Shown piece by piece: positions 8,759 to 18,251 of a DNA stretch of 43,710 nucleotides; the first letter of the stretch is position 1; every line of letters starts with the position of its first letter. This stretch comes from JBDLSY01 sp041170585. GTDB lineage: Bacteria > Pseudomonadota > Gammaproteobacteria > Burkholderiales > Burkholderiaceae_C. The DNA lies in contig JBEDNN010000014.1 of assembly GCA_041170585.1 (NCBI GenBank), forward strand, positions 1 to 43,710. The letters are read 5' to 3'. A program made the translations under genes and the position numbers. A model generated the notes under the pieces. It did no database searches. It saw only the letters and a program-made list of their open reading frames with translations, and was not told the origin of the DNA.

Positions 8759-10177
8759 ATGATTGTTTTTAATACTAATTGTGTTCAATTTACCAAAATG
8801 ACTAAAATGACTAAAAAAATAGACTGTGTAATATTATTATGTGCAAGTATTTTTTTACTAAACCATAATGTTCAAGCACAAACAAACCCTTCAAATACCC
8901 ACTCATCTGTTGCAAAGATTGCTGTTATTGTAAATAATCAGGCGATTTCTACCCTTGATATTACTCAACGTACTGATATTTTAAAACAACAATTAGCCCA
9001 AACTGATAAAACACCGCCCAGTGATATTGAACTAAAAACCGCAGTCGTTGAACGGCTTATCTATGAAAGTTTAATGCTGCAAGCTGCACAAGCACAGAAC
9101 CTTATGCCTAGTCGTTCAGTGGTTGATCAAGCCATTATTAACAATGCAACCCAAGCAGGTTTAAGTAAAGATGAGTTTTTAAAACAGGTGATTGAATCAG
9201 GAATGTCTGTAGAACAGTACACCGAAGAATTAAAGAAGGATATTACGATAGGTGTAGTACGCGAGAAAAATGTTGTTCAACGGCTTAAAATATCTGAACC
9301 TGAAATTGACCGTTTTTTAAGCTCACCAGAATCAGGTATTGACGTTGAATACACACCATTAGCTTTATTTGTTGCTAAACCTGATAATATTAGTGCTGAA
9401 TCAACTCAACTAAATTTAATAAAAAAACAAGTAGATACTTTATATCAAGCAGCTTTAAAAGCTCAAAAAAATGCTGATTTTTTAGCTTTACAACCTAGTT
9501 TACCTACAAACAATACCCACAACACTGAATTAAGCACAGGTACTTTAGACAAATTTCCTAATTTGTTTGTCCAAGTATTAAAAACTATGAACGTGGGTGA
9601 CACCAGCGACATACTTGAAAGCCCCGCAGGTTTTTTTATTTTACGTTTAAAAAATAAACGAACAGTCTTGCCTAAAGTCGCTCAAACTTCAGTTCGTCAC
9701 ATATTAATAACCGTACCTAATTTTAAAGCTGAAACGACTGTACGCAATACCATTACTGATATACACAATAAATTAACATTAAACCCAGATTTATTTGCTG
9801 ATTTTGCTAAAACCATGAGTGAAGATAGCTCGGCACTTAAAGGTGGCGATTTAGGTTGGGTCTTTCCGCGTGATTTAGTCCCCGAATTTGAACGCGTGAT
9901 GGATTCTTTAAAACCAGGTGAAATTGCATTTCCGCTGCGTAGTCAATTTGGCTGGCATATCATACAAGTACTGGATAGAAAAACAGTAGAAATACCCTTA
10001 GTACGTTTACGTAATCAAGCCCGTAACATTTTAAGTGAACAAAAACAACAACAAGCTTTAACCGAATGGTTAGAGCAGCTTAAAGCACAAGCGTATATTG
10101 AATATAAAATCACAGATGTAGAATCAAAGTTCATTCAAAATAATACGGTAAACTCCACTATCTCCCAATCTCAATGA
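8759..10177 (+). CDS. surA: Periplasmic chaperone / peptidyl-prolyl isomerase SurA
   Basis: A periplasmic chaperone of 472 residues that escorts unfolded outer-membrane proteins (including LptD) to the BAM complex. It has an N-terminal signal peptide, and ATG codons at residues 14 and 17 (8798, 8807) give a more typical one: MTKKIDCVILLCASIFLL then VQAQT. The SurA N-domain covers about 50-175 (VNNQAISTLDI through VVREKNVV). The first parvulin domain (about 185-300) is degenerate. The second (about 310-412) is canonical: VRHILI, MSEDSSALKGGDLGWV, VPEFERVMDSLKPGE, SQFGWHIIQV. Its stop overlaps the pdxA start as ATGA, so the two are translationally coupled. The start codon is uncertain by up to 16 residues. 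Confidence 0.95.
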   Translation: MIVFNTNCVQFTKMTKMTKKIDCVILLCASIFLLNHNVQAQTNPSNTHSSVAKIAVIVNNQAISTLDITQRTDILKQQLAQTDKTPPSDIELKTAVVERLIYESLMLQAAQAQNLMPSRSVVDQAIINNATQAGLSKDEFLKQVIESGMSVEQYTEELKKDITIGVVREKNVVQRLKISEPEIDRFLSSPESGIDVEYTPLALFVAKPDNISAESTQLNLIKKQVDTLYQAALKAQKNADFLALQPSLPTNNTHNTELSTGTLDKFPNLFVQVLKTMNVGDTSDILESPAGFFILRLKNKRTVLPKVAQTSVRHILITVPNFKAETTVRNTITDIHNKLTLNPDLFADFAKTMSEDSSALKGGDLGWVFPRDLVPEFERVMDSLKPGEIAFPLRSQFGWHIIQVLDRKTVEIPLVRLRNQARNILSEQKQQQALTEWLEQLKAQAYIEYKITDVESKFIQNNTVNSTISQSQ

Positions 10178-11160
10178 ATATGCCCGTACCAAAACCCTTA
10201 TATTTAACGACGGGCGAGCCCGCAGGTATTGGACCTGATATTGCACTAGCAGCCTACCAACAGTGGGCTATACACGACAGACCGATTGTATTAGTCGGCG
10301 ATAGACACTTGTTAAAAGACCGTGCAACTGCCTTAAACTTACCAATGCCACCTGATGAAGCCATTTACCATGTTTCTTTGGCACACACGGTTATTGCAGG
10401 GCAACTGAACCCCGCTAATGCACCGTATGTTTTAAGTACTTTGGATACGGCTTTGGCTGCCATTGATGCAGGTATAGCTGCTGGAATGGTAACCGCCCCA
10501 ATCCATAAAGGAATTATTAATCAAGCGGGTATTCATTTTACGGGACACACTGAATATTTGGCTCAAGCCTGTTGTGTTGATGACGTGGTTATGTTATTAG
10601 CTGATAGACAAATAGGTGGATTAAAAGTGGCACTGGCCACTACCCATATTCCGTTATCACACGTAGCCTCTGCCATTACTCAAGACAGCCTAACGCGTAT
10701 AATAAATATTATTCACGGTGATTTTAAGCGTTATTTTGGTAAATCACGGCCTAATATTTGGGTGACAGGTTTAAATCCACATGCAGGCGAAGGTGGTCAT
10801 TTAGGGCGTGAAGAAATTGATACGATTGAACCCGCTATTATTGCCGCACAAGCTCGTGGGCTATGGGTAACAGGACCATACCCTGCTGATACAGTATTTT
10901 GCCATAGTGATATTGCAGCCGCCGATGTAGTGTTGGCTATGTTTCACGACCAAGGCTTACCCGTATTAAAACGTACTAGCTTTGGGCATGCAGTCAATAT
11001 TACTTTAGGCTTACCCATCATTCGTACTTCAGTAGACCATGGGACGGCTTTGTCGTTGGCGGCTACGGGAACAGCTGATGTAGGTAGTTTATTGGCGGCT
11101 ATAGACTGTGCGCATCAGATGGCAAATTCGGTAACTTTTTCATCTAACACTGTGGCTTAA
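10174..11160 (+). CDS. pdxA: 4-hydroxythreonine-4-phosphate dehydrogenase (PdxA)
   Basis: An NAD-dependent, metal-requiring cytosolic enzyme (328 residues) of the DXP-independent pyridoxal-phosphate pathway. It oxidises 4-phosphohydroxy-threonine, and the product condenses with deoxyxylulose phosphate through PdxJ. The family motifs are in order: TTGEPAGIGPDIAL, TAPIHKG, FTGHTEYLA, LNPHAGEGGHLGREE, GPYPADTVF, AMFHDQGLPVLK and RTSVDHGTALSLA. The conserved histidines of HTE, HDQG and DHGT are the metal and substrate ligands. Length is normal. It overlaps surA by 4 nt and is followed 18 nt later by the preferred ksgA start, matching the conserved surA-pdxA-ksgA order. Confidence 0.97.
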   Translation: MNMPVPKPLYLTTGEPAGIGPDIALAAYQQWAIHDRPIVLVGDRHLLKDRATALNLPMPPDEAIYHVSLAHTVIAGQLNPANAPYVLSTLDTALAAIDAGIAAGMVTAPIHKGIINQAGIHFTGHTEYLAQACCVDDVVMLLADRQIGGLKVALATTHIPLSHVASAITQDSLTRIINIIHGDFKRYFGKSRPNIWVTGLNPHAGEGGHLGREEIDTIEPAIIAAQARGLWVTGPYPADTVFCHSDIAAADVVLAMFHDQGLPVLKRTSFGHAVNITLGLPIIRTSVDHGTALSLAATGTADVGSLLAAIDCAHQMANSVTFSSNTVA

Positions 11161-11178
11161 AGCCCGAAAGTATTGACT

Positions 11179-11958
11179 ATGGATCATATCGCCCGTAAAC
11201 GCTTTGGACAAAATTTTTTACACGACCGTTTAGTGATTGACCGTATTGTCAGTGATATTGCCCCGCAAGCTGGTGAGCGTATTGCCGAAATTGGGCCTGG
11301 TTTAGGTGCATTAACCTTGCCATTGTTAGCCTATAAACCTGATTTGCATATTATAGAAATTGACCGCGATTTAGCCGCTTATTGGCGAGCAAAACAGTTA
11401 AATCATTTAACTGTCATAGAAATGGACGCATTGCGATTTGATTTTGCCCATCTAGCCAGTACTATAGAATCTGATAAAAAGTTACGGGTGGTAGGGAATT
11501 TGCCTTACAATATTTCTAGTCCATTGTTGTTTTATTTACAGACTTGTATGGCATCAATCACTGACCAGCACTTTATGCTACAACGTGAAGTCGTTGATCG
11601 TATGGTTGCCAATGCTGGTGATAGCGACTTTAGCCGCTTATCGGTTATGCTGCAAGCAACGTATCAAATGACGTGTTTACAAGATGTGCCACCCGAAGCT
11701 TTTGAACCCGCCCCGCGCGTATGGTCGGCAGTTGTGCGTATGATTCCTTTAGCAAATCCCATAGTCAATATCAATGACACTAAACATTGGGCTAGTTTTT
11801 CTAAAATTGTGGCACAAGCGTTTTCACAACGCCGAAAAATGCTACGCGGGGTTTTAAAAGACTATGCTGCACAATTAGAACAGGTCGGTATTAGTGGCAC
11901 AATGCGGGCTCAAGAAGTCAGTGTCAAGCAGTTTGCTGAACTAGCACAGTTGATTTAA
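11179..11958 (+). CDS. rsmA: 16S rRNA dimethyladenosine transferase (KsgA/RsmA)
   Basis: Dimethylates two adjacent adenosines in helix 45 of 16S rRNA (A1518/A1519, E. coli numbering) with four SAM, a late checkpoint of 30S assembly. It is 259 residues from the ATG at 11179; a TTG two codons upstream (11173) also opens the frame but is less likely. Motifs: KRFGQNFLHD at the N-terminus, the SAM-binding AEIGPGLGALTLPLL, an acidic IIEIDRDLA, the catalytic NLPYNISSPLL, and the C-terminal FSQRRKMLRG. It ends the lptD-surA-pdxA-ksgA block and converges on the rloB-like gene with only 6 nt between stop codons. Confidence 0.97.
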   Translation: MDHIARKRFGQNFLHDRLVIDRIVSDIAPQAGERIAEIGPGLGALTLPLLAYKPDLHIIEIDRDLAAYWRAKQLNHLTVIEMDALRFDFAHLASTIESDKKLRVVGNLPYNISSPLLFYLQTCMASITDQHFMLQREVVDRMVANAGDSDFSRLSVMLQATYQMTCLQDVPPEAFEPAPRVWSAVVRMIPLANPIVNINDTKHWASFSKIVAQAFSQRRKMLRGVLKDYAAQLEQVGISGTMRAQEVSVKQFAELAQLI

Positions 11959-11964
11959 AATAAC

Positions 11965-12648
11965 TTATTTGCTTTGGTTTTGAATAGCTTCAACCAGCGT
12001 ATCAAAATTAGTCCAAGGGTTAGCATCTCTTTGTGGGTTATTTTCTTGCGAAACAGAACCTTCCATTTCTTTACGCAATTGCCTAGCATTTGTTATAGCA
12101 GTACTTAATTTTTCCTTACACAACGTGTAAATATCTTTTTGCCCTTTTTTATAATTAGTAAAAGCAGGAAGTTGTTTAAGCTCATGTTTTACTTGATCAC
12201 CAACACTCTTTTTATTTTTCTGTTTGTAAGCAGCTGAAGTGTACTTAAAATGTAACAACAACCAAAATTCAAAACAAGGGTTTGTGGTAATTGCCTTAAA
12301 ATTTTCTGTACTTTTTATCTTATTAAGTGCTTCTGCAAAGTTTTCATGCGTATCTCTATCAAACACACAATAGACTTGGTCGTACGGGTCACCTTGCTCT
12401 TTTGATTGCTGATAAACTTCTTTAGCATGTGTAAAAATACCCATCGGACTATTATCTTTTGGGTGAACAATATCAACTAGCGTTGGTTGTATTTTTAAAT
12501 CATCCCGCAAAGCTCTTAAATAATTAGGCTCTGTTTTCTCACCTTCACAAACAATTAAAAATCTTTGTTTACTTAAGCGACTTTTTGGTTTTTGTTTGGC
12601 TGCTATATTAGCTTCTTTTCGTTGATGAAATAAATTTTTGCTGCCCAT
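11965..12648 (-). CDS. RloB-like TOPRIM nuclease-type protein (AbiLii-like)
   Basis: A 227-residue protein of the RloB family, with a TOPRIM-type fold known from overcoming-lysogenization-defect (OLD)-like systems. The putative catalytic residues are visible: the TOPRIM glutamate in FLIVCEGEKTEPNYL (E35 or E37) and the acidic pair FDRDT (D97, D99). The conserved PCFEFWLLLHF block follows at about 145. The N-terminus is strongly basic, as is common in the family. It lies 1 nt after the AAA-ATPase gene and almost certainly forms a two-protein unit with it. In AbiL-type defence the ATPase and RloB-like protein together abort phage infection. The family call is good; the anti-phage function here is inferred from pairing and insertion between housekeeping genes. 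Confidence 0.85.
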   Translation of the reverse strand: MGSKNLFHQRKEANIAAKQKPKSRLSKQRFLIVCEGEKTEPNYLRALRDDLKIQPTLVDIVHPKDNSPMGIFTHAKEVYQQSKEQGDPYDQVYCVFDRDTHENFAEALNKIKSTENFKAITTNPCFEFWLLLHFKYTSAAYKQKNKKSVGDQVKHELKQLPAFTNYKKGQKDIYTLCKEKLSTAITNARQLRKEMEGSVSQENNPQRDANPWTNFDTLVEAIQNQSK

Positions 12649-12649
12649 T

Positions 12650-13969
12650 TTATAGCACCAAATCTTTCATAAAGGGAATACCACCATAACGCCCGTTTAA
12701 GTAAGGTTTTTCATGTAGTGTATCAGCTCTAACCCCTGTAATATGGGCTAATGAATACAGTTCTGTCGCACCCGAATTGTTTTTTTCTAAAAACCATATT
12801 TGGTCACGTCGAAAGATACCTTGACTTAGCAATGATGAATCATGTGTGGTAAATATAAGTTGTGCTTGCTTATTGTCTTGTTTGGTTTGCTGATGAAACA
12901 CTTTAATTAATTGGTGTACCACTAAAGGGTGCAAACTGGTATCTAACTCATCAACAATTAAAACGTGGTTATGCTCAATCAAGTCAAGCCAAGGCCCTGC
13001 AAAAGCAAACATTGTTTGTGTACCATCAGATTCTTGTTCTTCGCTTAACTGCATCTTAAAGTCTGTGTCTCTGGCTTGATGTGTAAACGTTGCTTCGTAA
13101 TGAATACGCGGTGGACGACCATTTAAATCTTCAACAATTAGTTTTTTAGCGATTAAAGGCATTTTATCAGGCAAGTCATCAATACTAATAGATTGAGTAA
13201 CCGATTCTTGAGTAACATTAACAGCGGTAATGGCTAAATCGGCGTGACTCATAAAATTAACTACTTTTTCGATTTTTAAAGGGTCGTTGTAACACCATTT
13301 TTTGGTATAACCGCTTGTTAAAGTGTCAGATGATCCAATAATACGCAAGGTATTTTTAAACCAATTAAAGACTGGACGCAATTGTTCATTATTACGGTTC
13401 ACCACTAGCGACAGAAACAATTCGTTATTTTTAGTTTCTTGCTGCCAGTGTTCTTTTGCCACTTTAGCATCATCAAACGCTGTACTGTACTTATACGCAT
13501 ACTGTTGTGTTGCCGTGTCATATACACGGTGAAACATTTTTGATGGTCTACTTTTAGGGTACGCAAACAAATATTCTTCAGTAACGTAACTTGATGTACA
13601 GGCTACGCCATAAATATAGCGAGTACCGTCAGCCGCGATTAAATCAATTTCAAATTCACTGCTTTTTCCTAAAGTATCGGCGCTTAACTTAAACGGCACA
13701 ATACCTAAACTTCCACCAATTAAATCACCAATCTGTTGTTTATGCGATGTCAGAACAAATTTTTCTAAAAAAGATAAAGCGTTAATTAAAGTACTTTTGC
13801 CCGAAGCGTTAGGACCATACATCACCAAAGAACGCATTAATTTTTTTTTATTTTTTGAAGGGGCAAATGTATTATTTACAATATTATCATCAGTTGTACT
13901 GGCTTCTAAACTTAAAGTTTGACGCTCGTTGATACAACCGTAGTTGGTAACAGAAAAATTCAATAGCAT
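12650..13969 (-). CDS. RloA-like AAA15-family ATPase (AbiLi-like)
   Basis: An ABC/SMC-like AAA15 ATPase of 439 residues. N-terminal strand LLNFSVTNYGCINERQTLSL, Walker A YGPNASGKSTLI (G52-T60), an ABC-signature-like segment LSEEQESDGTQ, Walker B HVLIVDELDTSLHP (about 335-342), and the switch histidine FTTHDSSLL (about 375). This is the arrangement of OLD, RloA, AriA and AbiLi ATPases, which control a TOPRIM partner. The partner gene starts 1 nt downstream. Upstream is a 282-bp AT-rich spacer with no visible regulator. No transposase, integrase or restriction gene adjoins it, so this is a minimal accessory insertion between ksgA and ygiQ. Confidence 0.85.
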   Translation of the reverse strand: MLLNFSVTNYGCINERQTLSLEASTTDDNIVNNTFAPSKNKKKLMRSLVMYGPNASGKSTLINALSFLEKFVLTSHKQQIGDLIGGSLGIVPFKLSADTLGKSSEFEIDLIAADGTRYIYGVACTSSYVTEEYLFAYPKSRPSKMFHRVYDTATQQYAYKYSTAFDDAKVAKEHWQQETKNNELFLSLVVNRNNEQLRPVFNWFKNTLRIIGSSDTLTSGYTKKWCYNDPLKIEKVVNFMSHADLAITAVNVTQESVTQSISIDDLPDKMPLIAKKLIVEDLNGRPPRIHYEATFTHQARDTDFKMQLSEEQESDGTQTMFAFAGPWLDLIEHNHVLIVDELDTSLHPLVVHQLIKVFHQQTKQDNKQAQLIFTTHDSSLLSQGIFRRDQIWFLEKNNSGATELYSLAHITGVRADTLHEKPYLNGRYGGIPFMKDLVL

Positions 13970-14251
13970 AATTTATACAACAGACAGATTAAATGTAAAG
14001 GTCAATCATGAATTATGATTTTATTAATGATGTTAATAATATTAATGATTATTAATAATTTATGTAATTATATGAATAATTGTAACTAATTTCATAAAAT
14101 TAATCATAAAATTTGCATAAAAAAAGCAAATATCAATGTTTATTTAAAATAAATAAAATAAATTAAGTCATTTGAATAAATTAAGTAAATAATATTGATA
14201 CTCTTAAAGAGGGCAGCTACAAAGCCTTATAAATAATTTTTATATTTTATA
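13970..14251. other. AT-rich divergent spacer between rloA-like gene and ygiQ
   Basis: A 282-bp divergent intergenic region that must hold promoters for both genes. It has imperfect repeats of attaatga/tattaatgatt (14020-14055) and of aataaattaag (14147-14190). I see no gene and no confident promoter. Confidence 0.4.
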
Positions 14252-16717
14252 ATGTTACTTATGTCCTCATCTACTTTTATTACTAATACTTCACCTCCTA
14301 TTAACAAGCCATTTTTATTTGAACGCGCAAGCCCGCCGTCAATGCCTATAGTGGAGAAACGGCTATTTGAATACCGACCTTATTGGGCAAAGCGGTTTGG
14401 CGTGGCTAAATTTTTACCTATGTCTCGTGATGAAATGGCCGCTTTGGGTTGGGACGAATGCGATATTATCATTGTGGTTGGCGACGCTTATGTTGATCAT
14501 CCTAGTTTTGGAATGGCACTAGTCGGACGCTTACTAGAAGCACAAGGGTTTCGTGTCGGTATTATTGCCCAGCCAGATTGGCAATCCGCAGACCCGTTTA
14601 AAGTGTTGGGTAAACCAAAATTATTTTTTGGTGTCAGTGCTGGTAATATGGATAGTATGATTAATCGCTATACTGCTGACCGTAAAATTCGTAGTGATGA
14701 TGCCTATAGCCCCAATGATGAAGGTGGCAAACGCCCTGACCGCTGTTCTTTGGTATACGCCCAACGGTGTAAAGAAGCGTTTCCTGATGTCCCAATTGTA
14801 ATGGGTGGAATAGAAGCCAGTTTACGCCGCATTGCTCACTATGATTATTGGCAAGACAAAGTTCGCCGTTCTATTTTAATGGATGCCAAGGCAGATATTT
14901 TGGTTTACGGCAATGCAGAACGTCCTTTGGTTGAAATTGCACACAGAATCGCTAAAGGCGAGTCCATAGACAGTATGACGGATATACGCGGTACAGCATT
15001 TATTCGTCAGCATAACAATGAATCACAAAACCAGCTATTTCAGCAGTGGTTTGAGTTAGATTCAACAACTATCGACGAACCGGGGCATATACCTCCGCCT
15101 GTGAATCCCTATTTAACAACCAGTGAATTAGCCGATAGTCAAGGGGGGAGTTGTGATAAAGGTGTCAGCGAAGCGACTTTATTTGACCGAACACTAGCCA
15201 ATGCTACAAAAATAAATACGCCTAATAATGAATTATTCAATACAGTAAAACCGACAAATATAGTAAATGATAGTCAAGCCAAAGATGAAAAGGCAATTAC
15301 TTTTTTTGTGTCAAAAAATAAAGTGCCACCCCGTGATAGAACTGTCATTCGTTTGCCTAGTTTTGAACAAGTTAAACGTGACCCCGTATTGTATGCCCAT
15401 GCCAATCGCGTTTTACATTTAGAAACAAACCCTGGCAATGCACGGGCTTTAGTACAATTACATGGTGAAGACCATGGCGCTCGTGATGTATGGTTAAATC
15501 CGCCCGCTGTGCCATTGTCTACCTTAGAAATGGATTATGTGTTTGACTTGCCGTATGCCCGCGTGCCGCACCCTGTATATGGTGATGCTAAATTACCTGC
15601 TTATGAGATGATTCGGTTTAGCGTCAATATTATGCGTGGTTGTTTTGGTGGCTGTACTTTTTGTAGTATTACTGAACATGAAGGACGTATTATTCAAAAC
15701 CGTTCTGAAGACAGTATTATTCGTGAAGTAGAAGCAATTCGCGATGCAACACCGGGGTTTACAGGTACTGTCTCTGATATGGGCGGCCCAACAGCGAATA
15801 TGTATCGCTTAGCCTGTAAAACCCGTGAAATTGAAGCGGCTTGTCGTAAGCCTAGTTGTGTCTATCCAGGTGTGTGCAGTAATTTAATTACAGACCATGC
15901 ACCTTTAATTCAACTGTATAAACGCGCTCGTACTTTACCAGGTATTAAAAAAGTACTTATTAGCTCTGGTTTACGCTATGACTTGGCGGTTAAATCACCG
16001 GAGTATATTCGTGAATTAGCATCACACCACGTGGGTGGGTACTTAAAAATTGCCCCAGAGCATACCGAAGGTGGTCCTTTATCAAAAATGATGAAACCAG
16101 GAATTGGTGCTTATGACCAATTTAAACGCTTGTTTGATAAATTTAGTAAAGAAGCGGGTAAAGAGCAGTATCTGATTCCTTATTTTATTGCTGCACACCC
16201 CGGTACAACTGATGAAGATATGATGAATTTAGCTTTATGGCTAAAACGCAACGGTTTTCGTGCCGATCAAGTACAAACATTTTATCCCAGCCCAATGGCA
16301 ACGGCTACCGCCATGTACCATAGCGGTAAAAATCCACTGGCTAAAGTGACGCGCGACAGTGAAACAGTTGATATTGTCCGTGGTGAGCGTCGTCGCCGTT
16401 TACACAAAGCTTTTTTACGTTACCATGATGCGAATAATTGGCCATTACTGCGTGAAGCCTTAAAAGCTATGGGACGTAGTGACTTAATTGGTAATGGTAA
16501 AGCCCATTTAATTCCAATTTACCAACCAAAAACTGATGGCAGCTACATCAGTGCGCGGGGTAAAAATTCTACGCCAGCTAAAGTGACACCTAAAAAAGGT
16601 TTGCTATTAACACAGCATACCGGTTTACCACCGCGTGATAATGGTGCAAAAATCGTTAAACCTCAACGTCCAGAAACAGCCGCTGATAGATTAAAAGCAA
16701 AAACATTTAAACGGTGA
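14252..16717 (+). CDS. ygiQ: YgiQ-family (UPF0313) radical SAM protein
   Basis: A large (821-residue) radical SAM protein of the YgiQ group. The substrate of the family is not established. The N-terminal cobalamin-binding-like region reads DIIIVVGDAYVDHPSFG ... GFRVGIIAQPDW, then VMGGIEASLRR. The [4Fe-4S] cluster motif is MRGCFGGCTFC, with C464-x3-C468-x2-C471. This is followed by ITEHEGR, SDMGGPTANMYR and the YLKIAPEHTEGG block. The C-terminus is basic. Residues about 290-355 (DSQGGSCDKG to SKNKVPP) are polar and low in conserved character, probably a linker. It starts at ATG 14252, or the fourth codon, ATG 14261. It is monocistronic, closed by the strong hairpin at 16750-16801. Confidence 0.95.
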   Translation: MLLMSSSTFITNTSPPINKPFLFERASPPSMPIVEKRLFEYRPYWAKRFGVAKFLPMSRDEMAALGWDECDIIIVVGDAYVDHPSFGMALVGRLLEAQGFRVGIIAQPDWQSADPFKVLGKPKLFFGVSAGNMDSMINRYTADRKIRSDDAYSPNDEGGKRPDRCSLVYAQRCKEAFPDVPIVMGGIEASLRRIAHYDYWQDKVRRSILMDAKADILVYGNAERPLVEIAHRIAKGESIDSMTDIRGTAFIRQHNNESQNQLFQQWFELDSTTIDEPGHIPPPVNPYLTTSELADSQGGSCDKGVSEATLFDRTLANATKINTPNNELFNTVKPTNIVNDSQAKDEKAITFFVSKNKVPPRDRTVIRLPSFEQVKRDPVLYAHANRVLHLETNPGNARALVQLHGEDHGARDVWLNPPAVPLSTLEMDYVFDLPYARVPHPVYGDAKLPAYEMIRFSVNIMRGCFGGCTFCSITEHEGRIIQNRSEDSIIREVEAIRDATPGFTGTVSDMGGPTANMYRLACKTREIEAACRKPSCVYPGVCSNLITDHAPLIQLYKRARTLPGIKKVLISSGLRYDLAVKSPEYIRELASHHVGGYLKIAPEHTEGGPLSKMMKPGIGAYDQFKRLFDKFSKEAGKEQYLIPYFIAAHPGTTDEDMMNLALWLKRNGFRADQVQTFYPSPMATATAMYHSGKNPLAKVTRDSETVDIVRGERRRRLHKAFLRYHDANNWPLLREALKAMGRSDLIGNGKAHLIPIYQPKTDGSYISARGKNSTPAKVTPKKGLLLTQHTGLPPRDNGAKIVKPQRPETAADRLKAKTFKR

Positions 16718-16749
16718 AACAGTAAGTTTATGGGCGATGGTACACAGTG

Positions 16750-16801
16750 TAGTGGTATAAATATAAATACTAAAAATCATAATATTATATTTATACCACT
16801 A
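16750..16801. terminator. Bidirectional hairpin terminator between ygiQ and the aminotransferase gene
   Basis: A 17-bp perfect inverted repeat, TAGTGGTATAAATATAA at 16750-16766 and its complement at 16785-16801, with an 18-nt AT-rich loop. It separates two convergent genes and probably stops transcription from both sides, although no long T-run follows on either strand. Confidence 0.75.
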
Positions 16802-16810
16802 CTTATATTT

Positions 16811-18025
16811 TTAAACTTTACATACTGCTGCAATGGCATCAAGTACTTTAGGTAAGTTGTGCGTATTTAAAGCAGCAACACAAATACGCCCTGTTCCTAC
16901 AGCATAAATACCGTGTTCAGTACGCAAGGTATCGACTTGTAATTCGGTCAATCCACTATAACTGAACATACCGCGTTGTTTAGCCACAAAACCAAAATCA
17001 CGGGCTACACCACGCTCTTTTAAACCATTTACAAACGCTTCACGCATTTGTTTGATACGTACACGCATTTCACCTAATTCAGCTTCCCAATCAGCACGCA
17101 ATTCAGGTGAGTTTAATACCATACTCACAATCGTTCCGCCATGCGTAGGTGGATTTGAGTAATTAGTACGAATAACACGTTTAACTTGCGACAATACCCG
17201 TACGGCTTCTTCTTTAGTTTCAGTGACAACAGTCAATGCACCGACACGCTCGCCGTATAAAGAAAAAGACTTAGAAAAGGAACTTGATACAAAAAATTGT
17301 AAGCCTGATGCTGCAAATAAATCAATCGCTATGCCGTCTTCTGCAATACCGTCAGCAAATCCTTGGTATGCCATATCTAAAAAAGGAATTAATTGTGCCG
17401 ATTGACACACAGCAACGACTTCTTTCCATTGTTCAACTGTTAAATCAACGCCAGTTGGATTATGACAGCAAGCATGTAACACGACAACACTGTGGGGTGC
17501 TAATGCTTTAAAGTAAGCCAACATTTCATCAAATTTAACGCCGTGGTTCGCTGCGTTGTAATAGGGATAATTGTTTACTACAAAACCGGCTGCCTCAAAT
17601 AAAGCACGGTGATTTTCCCACGAAGGGTCGCTGATACTGACTGTACTATTGGGTGATAAGCGTTTAATAAAATCAGCACCAATTTTTAAAGCACCTGTAC
17701 CACCAATGGCTTGGGCGGTCACGGCACGGCCTTCGCTAATAATGGCTTTGCCAGCATCGCTAGTACCAAACAACAAATTTTGTACGCCTTGGTTATACGT
17801 ATTAATGCCTTCAATGGCTAAATATCCACGTGCAGCATGGGCTGCTTCGCGAATGGCTTCGGCTTTTTGAACGGCACGTAATAAAGGGATTTTGCCTATA
17901 TCTGTAAAATAAACACCTACGCCCAAATTAGTTTTGCCAGCACGTGTATCGGCATTAAATGATTCGTTTAAGCCTAAAATAGGGTCACGAGGGGCTAAAG
18001 TTACAGTAGAAAATAAAGAAGTCAT
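16811..18025 (-). CDS. Aspartate/aromatic-amino-acid aminotransferase (class I, Ia subgroup)
   Basis: A PLP-dependent aminotransferase of 404 residues, of the AspC/TyrB type, exchanging amino groups between aspartate or aromatic amino acids and 2-oxoglutarate. The N-terminus, LAPRDPILGLNESFNADTR, places it in subgroup Ia. Active-site residues: DPSWENHRALF, HACCHNPTGVDLT (the Asn that contacts the PLP ring), the Schiff-base lysine in SSFSKSFSLYGERVG (about residue 251), RTNYSNPPTHGG, and the substrate-carboxylate arginine in GRICVAALN near the C-terminus. Sequence alone does not separate AspC from TyrB preference, so no symbol is given. It is monocistronic; the downstream hairpin is shared with ygiQ. 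Confidence 0.93.
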   Translation of the reverse strand: MTSLFSTVTLAPRDPILGLNESFNADTRAGKTNLGVGVYFTDIGKIPLLRAVQKAEAIREAAHAARGYLAIEGINTYNQGVQNLLFGTSDAGKAIISEGRAVTAQAIGGTGALKIGADFIKRLSPNSTVSISDPSWENHRALFEAAGFVVNNYPYYNAANHGVKFDEMLAYFKALAPHSVVVLHACCHNPTGVDLTVEQWKEVVAVCQSAQLIPFLDMAYQGFADGIAEDGIAIDLFAASGLQFFVSSSFSKSFSLYGERVGALTVVTETKEEAVRVLSQVKRVIRTNYSNPPTHGGTIVSMVLNSPELRADWEAELGEMRVRIKQMREAFVNGLKERGVARDFGFVAKQRGMFSYSGLTELQVDTLRTEHGIYAVGTGRICVAALNTHNLPKVLDAIAAVCKV

Positions 18026-18190
18026 AAAATATATTTGGTAAAATTAAGAGGAGTTAAAGAGGAGTTAGTTAAATAAAATTCAAAGTTATAAAAATTGTAA
18101 AATAAATAGTGTTGGTAAAGCTAGTAAAGTAGAAGTTTACAAGAAATTAAATTGCATAATCATTTACTATAAGGAAAATATAAAGCGGTA

Positions 18191-18248
18191 CTTAAATACT
18201 CAAATATATAAATACTTAAATACTCAAATATATAAATACTTAAATACA
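18191..18248. repeat. 24-bp tandem repeat, about 2.4 copies
   Basis: Two exact copies of cttaaatact-caaatatata-aata (18191-18214, 18215-18238) and a partial third run up to the Nudix gene stop. It lies in the AT-rich gap 18026-18251, where I see nothing else of note. Confidence 0.9.
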
Positions 18249-18251
18249 TAC

